DNA of 7,817 nt from Candidatus Saccharibacteria bacterium UBA2112 (GTDB taxonomy: Bacteria > Patescibacteriota > Saccharimonadia > Saccharimonadales > Saccharimonadaceae), in contig DCYK01000025.1 in the NCBI GenBank assembly GCA_002331045.1, positions 1 to 7,817 on the forward strand, in the 5' to 3' direction. A program made the translations under genes and the position numbers. Each line of letters begins with the position of its first letter. The first letter of the stretch is position 1. Below are positions 1-6,924 of this stretch, piece by piece. The notes below the pieces were generated by a model. That model searched no databases. It had not been told where the DNA came from and saw only the letters and a list, made by a program, of their open reading frames with translations.

Positions 1-12
1 TTTTGTATTATT

Positions 13-41
13 ACAATAGCATAAGCAATTATATAAGTCAA
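13..41 (-). promoter_or_regulatory. Possible promoter reading out of the left edge
   Basis: On the minus strand TTGACT (36-41) is followed after 17 bases by TATTGT (13-18). A TGC directly before the -10 resembles an extended -10 element. It lies just past the stop of the dehydrogenase gene and would serve a gene beyond the window. The region is AT-rich, so a chance match is quite possible, and the downstream gene is not visible. Confidence 0.3.
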
Positions 42-44
42 TAG

Positions 45-944
45 CTACGGCAGATGATGACCTCCTGTTACGCCGATCACTTCAGCTGTAATATAGCTCG
101 ACTCTTGACTTGCCAAAAAGACATACGATGGTGCGACTTCGGCTGGTTGCCCCGCCCTACCGAGAGGCGTGTTTTCACCAAATTGCTGCAACTTCTCTGG
201 CGGCTGGCCATGACTTGGTTGCAGCGGCGTCCATATTGGTCCTGGAGCGACAGCATTCACACGAATACCCTTATCAGCAAGCATCTTCGCCAAACTCTTT
301 GTGAACGAGGTAATCGCACCTTTCGTTGAGGCATAATCCAGTAGCCCCGGTGACGGCTGATATGATTGGATTGATGTGGTATTAATAATACTTGCACCCT
401 CCGGCATATGGGGCACCGCAGCCTGCGTGATCCAAAACATTGCAAAAACATTTGTCTGGAAGGTGTGCTGGAACTGCTCACTGGTGACATCCTGTAACTC
501 CCCGACAAACTCTTGCTTGCCAGCGTTATTGACGAGGATATCTATTGCGCCAAACGTATCAACGGTCTTTTGGACGATTTCTTTACACGTTTTCTCATTT
601 TTGATGTCACCTGGCAAGGCAAGCGCTTTTTGTCCAGCTTCTTCGATAAGCTTCAGGATCTTTTTCGCATCCTCCTCTTCCTCGGGTAAATAGCTAATCG
701 CAACGTCGGCTCCTTCGCGCGCATAGGCTATCGCCACGGCTGCGCCAATCCCAGAGTCACCACCTGTGATTAATGCCTTGCGCCCCTTGAGCCGCCCTAG
801 ACCTTTGTAGCTACTTTCACCATGATCAGGCCGTGGGTTAAGAGTTGTGTCTGATCCCGGCTCGGGCTGTAATGTACCATCACCCTGCCCTTGGGCCTTT
901 GAATATTGCTTTGCGGGATTTTGCATCGTCGTTTGGTCGCTCAT
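45..944 (-). CDS. SDR-family NAD(P)-dependent oxidoreductase (YghA / GSP39-like)
   Basis: A 299-residue classical-type short-chain dehydrogenase with a single Rossmann fold. Visible landmarks are the cofactor loop TGGDSGIG (60-67), NNAG (139-142), catalytic Ser191 in the TTS segment, and the Tyr204/Lys208 pair in YASTK. The APGPIWTPL stretch (233-241) and the polar, Pro/Gly-rich N-terminal tail of about 45 residues are typical of the YghA/YdaD/YhdF subgroup, whose members reduce aldehydes or ketones or are general-stress proteins; the exact substrate cannot be told. The protein is expected to be cytosolic. The start is fixed by GGAGG 8 bases upstream. It lies 69 bp after the glycosylase gene with no convincing terminator or promoter between, so it may be read through from the ileS operon or be expressed separately. 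The catalytic set is intact. Confidence 0.93.
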   Translation of the reverse strand: MSDQTTMQNPAKQYSKAQGQGDGTLQPEPGSDTTLNPRPDHGESSYKGLGRLKGRKALITGGDSGIGAAVAIAYAREGADVAISYLPEEEEDAKKILKLIEEAGQKALALPGDIKNEKTCKEIVQKTVDTFGAIDILVNNAGKQEFVGELQDVTSEQFQHTFQTNVFAMFWITQAAVPHMPEGASIINTTSIQSYQPSPGLLDYASTKGAITSFTKSLAKMLADKGIRVNAVAPGPIWTPLQPSHGQPPEKLQQFGENTPLGRAGQPAEVAPSYVFLASQESSYITAEVIGVTGGHHLP

Positions 945-950
945 GAATTT

Positions 951-978
951 TCCTCCTCTGTGTCTTTATTATTGAGGA
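951..978 (-). promoter_or_regulatory. Strong SD of the dehydrogenase gene with possible SD-masking hairpin
   Basis: The minus strand reads GAGGAGGA (951-958) ahead of the start codon, a strong Shine-Dalgarno. An upstream TCCTC (974-978) is its 5-base complement across a 15-19 base A-rich loop and could form a small hairpin hiding the SD. The SD is clear; the hairpin is short and may be chance. The rest of the 69-bp gap shows no persuasive promoter. Confidence 0.35.
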
Positions 979-1013
979 TCTACCTTAATATGAGCTGTGA
1001 CAATGCTGATGTA

Positions 1014-1580
1014 CTACCTTTTCGAGACGAAAGGATTACCGGTAATATAAAACCGCCACGGTATATCTGCCGCCTGCGAGATACCGATGCGCGTCGTCTG
1101 TGTAATCGCGCTCGATGGCAATGCACCCTGAACTATCAATCGAAGTGTACCCGTATGAAGATTATGACCATTCATTGCTTTGTCGATCGCCAATGCTTGA
1201 CATAGTTTAGCTGGACCGTTCGTCGCCTCGACACCTGTTTTGCCGCGACGTTTTTCGATGCTACCTACTCCGAAAAGCGGCTCGACTGCACGGATCAGCA
1301 CTGCTGCACCATAATCGCGTGGCCCCACGACGACATTGCAACAATAATGCATACCGTAGGTAAAATAAACATACAACCGACCGGACGGCCCGAACATCAC
1401 GTCTGTACGCGACGTCCGCCCACGATAACTGTGACTGGCCGCATCATTCTGGTCATATGCCTCCGTCTCAACGATTTTGACACGAAGCGTCTTGCCATCA
1501 ACTCTTCGCTCTAAAATACATCCAAGTAGGCGCGGTGCTACAATCTCGGCTGATTCACGCAAGAATGTAAGGTCTGTCAT
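1014..1580 (-). CDS. mpg: DNA-3-methyladenine glycosylase, AAG/MPG family
   Basis: 188 residues, the normal size for a bacterial AAG/MPG enzyme. This family excises alkylated and deaminated purines such as 3-methyladenine and hypoxanthine by cleaving the N-glycosidic bond, starting base excision repair. Family landmarks are IVETEAY (36-42) with the catalytic Glu40 and the intercalating-region Tyr42, His50 in ASHSYRGRT, the block MFGPSGRLYVYFTYGMHY (62-79), VLIRAVEPL (94-102) and NGPAKLCQALAID (121-133). By alignment with the human enzyme these correspond to Glu125, Tyr127 and His136, so the active site looks intact. The start codon overlaps the Nudix stop as ATGA, implying translational coupling. 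It is the last gene of the tight operon. Assignment to the family is secure; substrate range is inferred. Confidence 0.95.
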   Translation of the reverse strand: MTDLTFLRESAEIVAPRLLGCILERRVDGKTLRVKIVETEAYDQNDAASHSYRGRTSRTDVMFGPSGRLYVYFTYGMHYCCNVVVGPRDYGAAVLIRAVEPLFGVGSIEKRRGKTGVEATNGPAKLCQALAIDKAMNGHNLHTGTLRLIVQGALPSSAITQTTRIGISQAADIPWRFYITGNPFVSKR

Positions 1581-2020
1581 TTTGTACGCGCAAGTTCTTC
1601 CCTTAGAATCGGCAGAAATCCACTATTGGGCAGCTGATTCCACGAAGGAAATAGCGGATCAGGTAACGTGTCAAAATCATACCACCGCTGATCGACTGTC
1701 TTATCCGGCTCAGTAATGGTCGGTTCGCCCGACTCCCAATCACTCATCATCCATATGGTTACATAGTGTTTGTTGTCATTTTCAAAAAAATCATTAGTTA
1801 TCGCGCCAAATCGAACATTCTTGATTGTCATTCCGGTCTCTTCCATGACTTCGCGTACCGCCGTCTCCTCAGGCGACTCTCCAAATTCCATATGTCCACC
1901 GGGGAGCGTCCAGGTGTTCGCACCGTGTGACGATTTGCGCCATCCCATCATAAATTTGCCCTTGCGAAAGACAAATACACCAATCCCAACAAGTGGTCGA
2001 TTTATGCCTTCTTGAGACAT
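1577..2020 (-). CDS. Nudix hydrolase (NUDT15 / plant NUDX1-like nucleotide sanitiser)
   Basis: A 147-residue single-domain Nudix protein. The Nudix box is complete at residues 42-64: Gly42, Glu48, Arg56-Glu57, Glu60-Glu61 and Gly63, preceded by TWTLPGGH, so metal-dependent pyrophosphohydrolysis is expected. The block ANTWTLPGGHMEFGES and the later HYVTIWM segment resemble NUDT15 and plant NUDX1, which act on oxidised or modified (d)NTPs and other small diphosphates; substrate here is not determinable. The start is chosen because a GGGGGTGA ribosome site sits 9 bases upstream, inside the last codons of ileS, giving a 19-nt overlap with that gene. It overlaps the glycosylase downstream by ATGA. 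Pairing with a DNA glycosylase suggests a house-cleaning role, which is inference. Confidence 0.93.
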   Translation of the reverse strand: MSQEGINRPLVGIGVFVFRKGKFMMGWRKSSHGANTWTLPGGHMEFGESPEETAVREVMEETGMTIKNVRFGAITNDFFENDNKHYVTIWMMSDWESGEPTITEPDKTVDQRWYDFDTLPDPLFPSWNQLPNSGFLPILREELARTK

Positions 2021-5000
2021 ATACGAAGCTCACCCCCTTCCACATTTACTATCGTGTCGTAGCCCTCCTGCACATCACCATAGTTTGCGGTCAGTGTTTC
2101 TTCGGCAATCGCATCACTGTACTCTTCAATAGCTTTTTCGAGCTCTAACGCATTATCAGGCTTGACCATCAGCGCCAGAATTATACGATCGTCAACATTC
2201 AGCCCGGCATCTTTGCGCGCTTTTTGCACATGGCGAACTACTTCACGCATTAACCCTTCCCGCTTCAGTTCAGGTGTAATGGCAAAGTCGAGCATTAGCT
2301 TTTCGCCCTGAACAACTTTTTTAACATTGAGCTCTTCGGTCAATATATCTTCAAAGTTAACTGTTTCACCAAGTGTTGGCACCGTCACACTTGCGAGCGG
2401 TTGACGAATCTTCAGTCGCTCTTGTGCGCGCAAGCTCAAAGCCTGATTCACATATTCGCGCACTGTTGCCATCTCGATCAGCACTTGCTGATCCACACTA
2501 TGATTTGTCGGCCAATCGAGTAAGTGCACCGATTCGTTGCCACCGCCTAATTTCTGATACAACTCCTCGCTCAAAAATGGCGTAAACGGTGCCATGATAA
2601 CCGCCAGTTTCATTAATACATAGTGCAATGTTCGATAAGCATCCGCTTTATCTCCATCATCTTCACTCTTCCAAAAGCGTCTGCGGCTACGCCGAACGAA
2701 CCAATTTGATGCATCATCAATGAAGGGCATAAATTCACTCATCACAAGCGGAATATCATACTCGTCCATATGTTCAGTCACATGCTTATTGAGTTGGTGT
2801 ACGCGACTAACAATCCATTTGTCGAGGGGATTCGTCAGCTCCTTCGGGGCCAGTATCAATGGTTTTGTTGAATCGAATTCCCAACCATCCACCTCTGCAT
2901 ACATCGTGAAGAAATCGTACATATTCCAGATCATCGACAGCTTCCGCGCCACATCACCAACATCTTTATCTTGCAGTGCAAAGTCTTCGCCATTCAGTAC
3001 CGGTGAACTTAGTAATAAGAACCGCAAACTATCAGCCGAATACTGGTCCATTAGTTCATTCGGATCAGTAAAGTTACCGTAGCTTTTACTCATTTTACGA
3101 CCGTCATTGCCCGCTAGCGTACCGGTCGTAATAACATTGCGGAACGAACTCTCACTAAACAAACCGACACTCACGACGTGCATGTAGTAAAACCATGCGC
3201 GTACCTGGCCAATGTATTCAACTATGAAATCGCCCGGGAAATTCGCCTCAAACTTTTCTTTGTTCTCAAACGGATAGTGGAACTGAGCGAATGGCATGCT
3301 ACCACTCTCGAACCAACCGTCAATCACTTTGTCGATGCGCTTGTAATGCACGCCGTCTTTATCAAATTCGATATCATCCACCCATGGGCGATGATAATCA
3401 TCTAGCCGCTGACCGCTTAGTTCCGTCAACTCGTCATAACTACCAACAACGATTTGACGTTTGTTACCGTCGCTGTCTTTGCCCTCCCATACCGGCATGG
3501 CTGTCGCCCAAAAGCGATCACGGCTCAAATTCCAGTCGGGCGCCTGCTCGATATTTTTCTCGAATCGACCATGCTTTAAGTGCTCCGGGAACCAATTAAT
3601 TTGTTCATCATTTTTGTCGAGCATCAGTTCCTTCTGCCCCTGCACATCAAAGAACCAGCTGGGATGTGCACGGTACATTAACTTCGTACCGCAGCGATGA
3701 CAATGTGGGTATTGGTGACGGATAAAATCAATCTTCCAGACAAGACCTTGCTGCTTGAAGGCTTTGGCAAGGTCTTTATTAACCTCCCAAATATTCAAAC
3801 TTTCATCCTCAGCGCGCCATGGCATCATTTTCTTCAACGCATCCGCTACAGGCGCGAAATAAAATCCGCTTTCGTCGACGGCATGAAACCCAGGAAAGCT
3901 CTCGGACTTGGCCAATTCGTAATCATCTTCACCGTACATCGGCGCGATGTGCACGATACCGGTACCAGACTCGGTCGAGACATAATCGGCCGCATGCACA
4001 CGGTACATGTCGGATACGAGCACAGCATTGTTTTTGGATACATTATTTCGTCCGATAGACGTGTAGCTCATACCATCTGGTATAGGCATGAGTGGTTCGT
4101 AAGATTTACCTACAAGTTCCTTGCCCTTTAGCTCGCGAATCACTTTATATTCCAGCAGTTGATGTTTTTCATCGGTCAACACTTTCTCAACCAAATCTTT
4201 TGCAAGAATCAGCCGCTCACCGTTCAGCTCGACCTCGACATAGTCAATATCCTCACCAACTGCAAGGGCAGTATTTGCTGGTAGCGTCCATGGAGTGGTT
4301 GTCCAAGCAAGCAAATAAATACTATCAGCATCATTCGATGTCGAGCCGAACTCTGCTAATTGTTTTACCCTTTCGTTGATTGGATTAACAACATCGTAAA
4401 CTGCCTGCCATACATCTTCTTCCTTGCCAGGATCACGAATATCCCACCAAACTACATTTTCGCCCACTAGCCAGTCCGGGGTTTGATCGCGTTCAGCAAT
4501 GTTAACCACCAGATCATACTGTTTCAGCATCTCTGGCCTAAGCTGGTCACGAGTGTAACCACTGATATCAATACCATATATCTCTTTGACAATTTTTGTT
4601 GTACTGTACTCGCTACCCTCGGAGTTAACCTCATCTGCATATGCACTGATTGTGCGCAAATGCGAACGAACTTTGTCTACGCCAGTCCCCGCACTATCGG
4701 CAATTTTTTTGCCAAGATAGAAATCATAAGCAGCTTGAGCAATTTGTGAACGAGCAACATTGCCGTAGCAGACGAACAGAACTTTTGCGTCTTTTTTTAA
4801 TAATCTTCGTTTTTTATTACTTGCCAGTTTAAACTTCACATACACGCTCGGATCGGTCACATCCTGATATGCACCGGCGTCCATGGTAACTTCCGCTTTG
4901 GAAAGTGGCGTCGCATCGCGCGTACAGTACATCAGCACACGTTCGCCTTCGTAAATTTTGCCTTTTGAGTGCAATTCTTTGAACGCCCACCAGATTGATT

Positions 5001-5472
5001 CCATGTATTCTTTGTCCATGGTTTTATAGGCATTATCCATATCCACCCACCGGCCAATACGATCAATCGTATCGTTCCACAGATTGCTCGTCTGTACCAT
5101 ATTGTCACGCGCCGTGGTGATGTATTCTTCTAGGCTAATCTTGGTACCAATATCACGACGATCATGAATGCCGAGTTTCTTTTCGGTAAATACCTCAGCT
5201 GGCAAGCCATGACAATCCCATCCCCATACACGTTCGACACGCTTGCCTTTCATCGTTTGGTAGCGGGGCACAGCGTCTTTGACGATGCTGGATAGCAGCG
5301 TGCCATGATGTGGCACGCCCGTGATAAACGGTGGACCGTCATAGAACACATACGCATCATCAGCCGGTCGCTGTTCGACCGATTTTTCAAATGTCTTGTT
5401 CTCTTTCCAATACTCGACAAGTGCTTTTTCGTACTCGATCGCTCGTCGTCTGGTTCCTGATTTGAATTTCAT
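2002..5472 (-). CDS. ileS: Isoleucyl-tRNA synthetase, type 2, with inserted phosphatase-like domain
   Basis: 1156 residues, cytosolic; charges tRNA-Ile with isoleucine. The catalytic domain begins near 40 with YDGPPFITGVPHHGT, whose HIGH-equivalent is His55-His56-Gly57-Thr58 (last His replaced by Thr), then WGWDCHGLP (83-91). The CP1 editing domain starts at TTTPWTLPANTA (391-402) and includes GTGIVHIAP (503-511) and the DDY at 516-518. KMSKS is intact at 793-797, followed by the helical anticodon-binding region (about 880-1000) and a long C-terminal part with LRAQERLKIRQPL. The PPFxTGxPH signature and the length without the insert (about 1008) place it in the eukaryote-like type 2 group, many members of which resist mupirocin. 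Residues about 228-375 form an extra phosphatase-like domain. The start is supported by AAAGGAG and an ATGA overlap with the upstream gene. Regulation is probably by the T-box leader of the operon. Confidence 0.97.
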   Translation of the reverse strand: MKFKSGTRRRAIEYEKALVEYWKENKTFEKSVEQRPADDAYVFYDGPPFITGVPHHGTLLSSIVKDAVPRYQTMKGKRVERVWGWDCHGLPAEVFTEKKLGIHDRRDIGTKISLEEYITTARDNMVQTSNLWNDTIDRIGRWVDMDNAYKTMDKEYMESIWWAFKELHSKGKIYEGERVLMYCTRDATPLSKAEVTMDAGAYQDVTDPSVYVKFKLASNKKRRLLKKDAKVLFVCYGNVARSQIAQAAYDFYLGKKIADSAGTGVDKVRSHLRTISAYADEVNSEGSEYSTTKIVKEIYGIDISGYTRDQLRPEMLKQYDLVVNIAERDQTPDWLVGENVVWWDIRDPGKEEDVWQAVYDVVNPINERVKQLAEFGSTSNDADSIYLLAWTTTPWTLPANTALAVGEDIDYVEVELNGERLILAKDLVEKVLTDEKHQLLEYKVIRELKGKELVGKSYEPLMPIPDGMSYTSIGRNNVSKNNAVLVSDMYRVHAADYVSTESGTGIVHIAPMYGEDDYELAKSESFPGFHAVDESGFYFAPVADALKKMMPWRAEDESLNIWEVNKDLAKAFKQQGLVWKIDFIRHQYPHCHRCGTKLMYRAHPSWFFDVQGQKELMLDKNDEQINWFPEHLKHGRFEKNIEQAPDWNLSRDRFWATAMPVWEGKDSDGNKRQIVVGSYDELTELSGQRLDDYHRPWVDDIEFDKDGVHYKRIDKVIDGWFESGSMPFAQFHYPFENKEKFEANFPGDFIVEYIGQVRAWFYYMHVVSVGLFSESSFRNVITTGTLAGNDGRKMSKSYGNFTDPNELMDQYSADSLRFLLLSSPVLNGEDFALQDKDVGDVARKLSMIWNMYDFFTMYAEVDGWEFDSTKPLILAPKELTNPLDKWIVSRVHQLNKHVTEHMDEYDIPLVMSEFMPFIDDASNWFVRRSRRRFWKSEDDGDKADAYRTLHYVLMKLAVIMAPFTPFLSEELYQKLGGGNESVHLLDWPTNHSVDQQVLIEMATVREYVNQALSLRAQERLKIRQPLASVTVPTLGETVNFEDILTEELNVKKVVQGEKLMLDFAITPELKREGLMREVVRHVQKARKDAGLNVDDRIILALMVKPDNALELEKAIEEYSDAIAEETLTANYGDVQEGYDTIVNVEGGELRICLKKA
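4348..4791 (-). other. Low-molecular-weight phosphatase/arsenate-reductase-like domain inside IleRS
   Basis: Residues about 228-375 of IleRS. The domain opens with the strand VLFVC and a P-loop CYGNVARS: Cys235, five residues, Arg241 and Ser242, the CX5R(S/T) signature of LMW protein phosphatases and related arsenate reductases. DSAGTG (259-264), a YGIDISGY segment (299-306) and YDLVVNI (319-325) follow in family order. WWDIRDPGK (342-350) supplies Asp347-Pro348, matching the DP general-acid loop. All catalytic elements are therefore present, and the size (about 148 residues) is that of a whole enzyme. It sits between VYVKFKL and YLLAWTTTPWTL, which are adjacent in ordinary IleRS, behind a basic linker (NKKRRLLKK). 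The reading frame is continuous through both joints. Its substrate and effect on editing are unknown. Confidence 0.9.
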
Positions 5473-5813
5473 ACGCCTTCTCCTTTCATCAAAATAGCCG
5501 TCATCTCACCACGATTGCTTTTATCGAGTGCCGTCTGCGCTTCTTCGTCACTACAGCCGAGCAAGATTTTTATCTCACTATCCTTCTTTAACGCATCAGC
5601 AATGACTAGAATTCCTGAAATGACACGACGATCACCAGAACCCACCCACACATCGATACCGCTACCATCCTGACTTTTCGTACCCTCCAGGTAACCATAA
5701 TCCATCGGATATACATAAGCATCATATCGCGGGTGTTTTGAGCCCTTTGGGCGATCGATAATGATTTCACTTGAGTCGACAATAGTCTGCAGTTTGCCAA
5801 AAAGATCCTTCAT
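5469..5813 (-). CDS. Small inorganic-pyrophosphatase-like protein
   Basis: 114 residues counted from the ATG at 5813. That start is preferred over an in-frame ATG at 5870 because AAGGAA lies just before it and the longer form would run deep into the cupin gene. The protein resembles the N-terminal core of soluble family I pyrophosphatase: RPKGS (21-25), YPMDYGYLEGT (35-45) and DGSGID (49-54). The usual D-x-D-P-x-D metal motif is altered, keeping Asp49 and Asp54 but replacing the middle Asp by Ser51. The later D-(4)-D-x-K motif is absent, and the protein is about 60 residues shorter than true PPases. Similar short proteins are often labelled 'inorganic pyrophosphatase' in bacteria without proof. 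Real pyrophosphate hydrolysis is therefore doubtful. It overlaps ileS by ATGA, so the two are probably translationally coupled. Confidence 0.85.
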   Translation of the reverse strand: MKDLFGKLQTIVDSSEIIIDRPKGSKHPRYDAYVYPMDYGYLEGTKSQDGSGIDVWVGSGDRRVISGILVIADALKKDSEIKILLGCSDEEAQTALDKSNRGEMTAILMKGEGV

Positions 5814-5814
5814 A

Positions 5815-6147
5815 CTATTCCTTCCAACTATACTGCTCTTCAGAAAACGGCGGCGAGCACGACATCGCAAGTGTCATGTTGCCAGACCAGGCGAACCATT
5901 CACCGGCCGGAACATAGGCGCCATCGCCTTTTTCGAGCCGTACAACGGCATCATCCTTGATCATTAACTTGCCCGAGCCATTCATCACAACAGCCATCTC
6001 CTCGGATGTTTCATTCATTGCCCAACCTTCCTCTGGATAGCGACCGTCAATGGTGATGATCGCTATGTCGTGCCGGGCACTTTCGTGAGAATAACTTACC
6101 CCTTCACAAGTATCACTATTTTTAAATTCTGTTCCGGTCAGCTTCAT
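5815..6147 (-). CDS. Small cupin-domain protein without the usual metal ligands
   Basis: 110 residues forming a single cupin barrel. Motif 1 can be followed from Gly35 to SEEMAVVMNGSG (48-59): the Glu and the spaced Gly are present, but the HxH pair is replaced by residues of the MNETS segment. Motif 2 is GDGAYVPAGEWFAW (74-87), with PxG kept and the following His replaced by an aromatic residue. It therefore probably does not bind a metal in the classical way and may bind a small ligand or act as a non-catalytic partner. It overlaps the upstream small gene by ATGA, and its stop is one base from the next start. No signal peptide or membrane segment is visible. Cupin assignment is good; function is unknown. 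Confidence 0.85.
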   Translation of the reverse strand: MKLTGTEFKNSDTCEGVSYSHESARHDIAIITIDGRYPEEGWAMNETSEEMAVVMNGSGKLMIKDDAVVRLEKGDGAYVPAGEWFAWSGNMTLAMSCSPPFSEEQYSWKE

Positions 6148-6389
6148 GGGCCATCCCCACTTCTGTCGCGTGATTCCACGGGTGCGACTTGTGGTAATAT
6201 TTCGTCCATATCGACCCCAGCCTGTAGCGCGTATGTCAAAATAGCATCGTACACCTCATCCTCATCCAAGCCTTCCAAATCCTCAGGCTCGATAGGGACA
6301 CCATACTCCTGCAGACGACCGATAACAAGCGATCGATCTAGAAGAATCGGCGTTTCATACTCAGAATTATTCGACAAAATTTCACTCAT
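6144..6389 (-). CDS. Acidic 81-residue protein of unknown function
   Basis: I do not recognise this protein. It is short and strongly acidic, with a run of Asp/Glu in EPEDLEGLDEDEVYD (34-48). A likely amphipathic helix (DEVYDAILTYALQAG) is followed by a second acidic patch (DMDEIL), and the C-terminal tail is polar. No Cys, signal peptide or membrane segment is seen. It is credible as a gene because AAGGAGAT precedes the ATG, its start shares a base with the acetyltransferase stop (TAATG), and its stop overlaps the cupin start (ATGA). The placement suggests it is made in step with its neighbours and could be a partner of one of them, for example by an acidic helix. That last point is speculation. 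Confidence 0.8.
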   Translation of the reverse strand: MSEILSNNSEYETPILLDRSLVIGRLQEYGVPIEPEDLEGLDEDEVYDAILTYALQAGVDMDEILPQVAPVESRDRSGDGP

Positions 6390-6910
6390 TATTGATCTCC
6401 TTTTCGCACCATCTCGATTACCGTCAATGGCTCATTTTTATAAAATTTTTCGCTGCCAGGAACTTTGTTAAAACCAAGCTTTTTATAAAATGACTGCGCT
6501 CGTTGATTATAATCGACAACAACCAACTTGATATCATGATCCAAACCAAGCCATCGCAGAGCAGACTCGGCCATCTGCTGCGCTAGTCCCGAACCTTGAG
6601 CTGATGCGTCGACATACAGCCCGCACAACTCTGGTATTTCGCCGCGACGCGCATCAACAAAGCCAACTATTCTATCTCCGTCCTTTGCAACTCGTAAATA
6701 ATAATCAGGGTTACTGTGCGATTCATGAATATAACCAAGTCGCTTCTCTCTGCCTTCGTCAGAAGAAAATCGCTTTATATAGCCGTCAACATACTCTTGT
6801 GATATACCGTGCTCCACATTGGGATATGTATCACGCCAAGATTGTTGATGCATTGCGATCAATCCATCAACATCTTCTGGCACTGGTTGTTTGATTATAT
6901 ATTCACTCAT
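6389..6910 (-). CDS. GNAT-family N-acetyltransferase
   Basis: 173 residues covering one GNAT domain, which transfers an acetyl group from acetyl-CoA to an amine. The acetyl-CoA pyrophosphate loop is AQGSGLA (104-110), matching Q/RxxGxG/A, preceded by the strand CGLYVDASA. The following helix is LAQQMAESALRWL, and DYNQRAQSFYKKLGF (133-147) is the usual second conserved block. The N-terminal part (IKQPVPEDVDGLIAMHQQSWRDTYP region) is typical of the many RimI-like and YhbS-like enzymes; the acceptor cannot be named. AAGGAA sits 4 bases upstream of the ATG, directly below a long helix of the leader RNA. It is the first gene after the T-box-like leader, so any translational control by the leader should act first on this start. 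Confidence 0.9.
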   Translation of the reverse strand: MSEYIIKQPVPEDVDGLIAMHQQSWRDTYPNVEHGISQEYVDGYIKRFSSDEGREKRLGYIHESHSNPDYYLRVAKDGDRIVGFVDARRGEIPELCGLYVDASAQGSGLAQQMAESALRWLGLDHDIKLVVVDYNQRAQSFYKKLGFNKVPGSEKFYKNEPLTVIEMVRKGDQ

Positions 6911-6924
6911 TTTATTCCTTAAAA

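Noticed and set aside
3697..4131. 144-codon open frame on the plus strand opposite ileS
   Set aside because: It is antisense to strongly conserved IleRS sequence and has no recognisable domain. Several other plus-strand frames (for example 2720-3082, 6070-6471) were rejected for the same reason.
4348..4791. IleRS insert as an assembly chimera or a separate gene
   Set aside because: The frame is continuous across both joints, synthetase sequence resumes exactly where family alignment predicts, and no start, stop or ribosome site marks a separate gene.
5469..5870. Longer form of the pyrophosphatase-like protein starting at 5870
   Set aside because: The extra residues (very basic, RCRARRR) come from cupin-coding sequence in another frame; the ATG at 5813 has a proper ribosome site and a 1-nt junction with the cupin stop.
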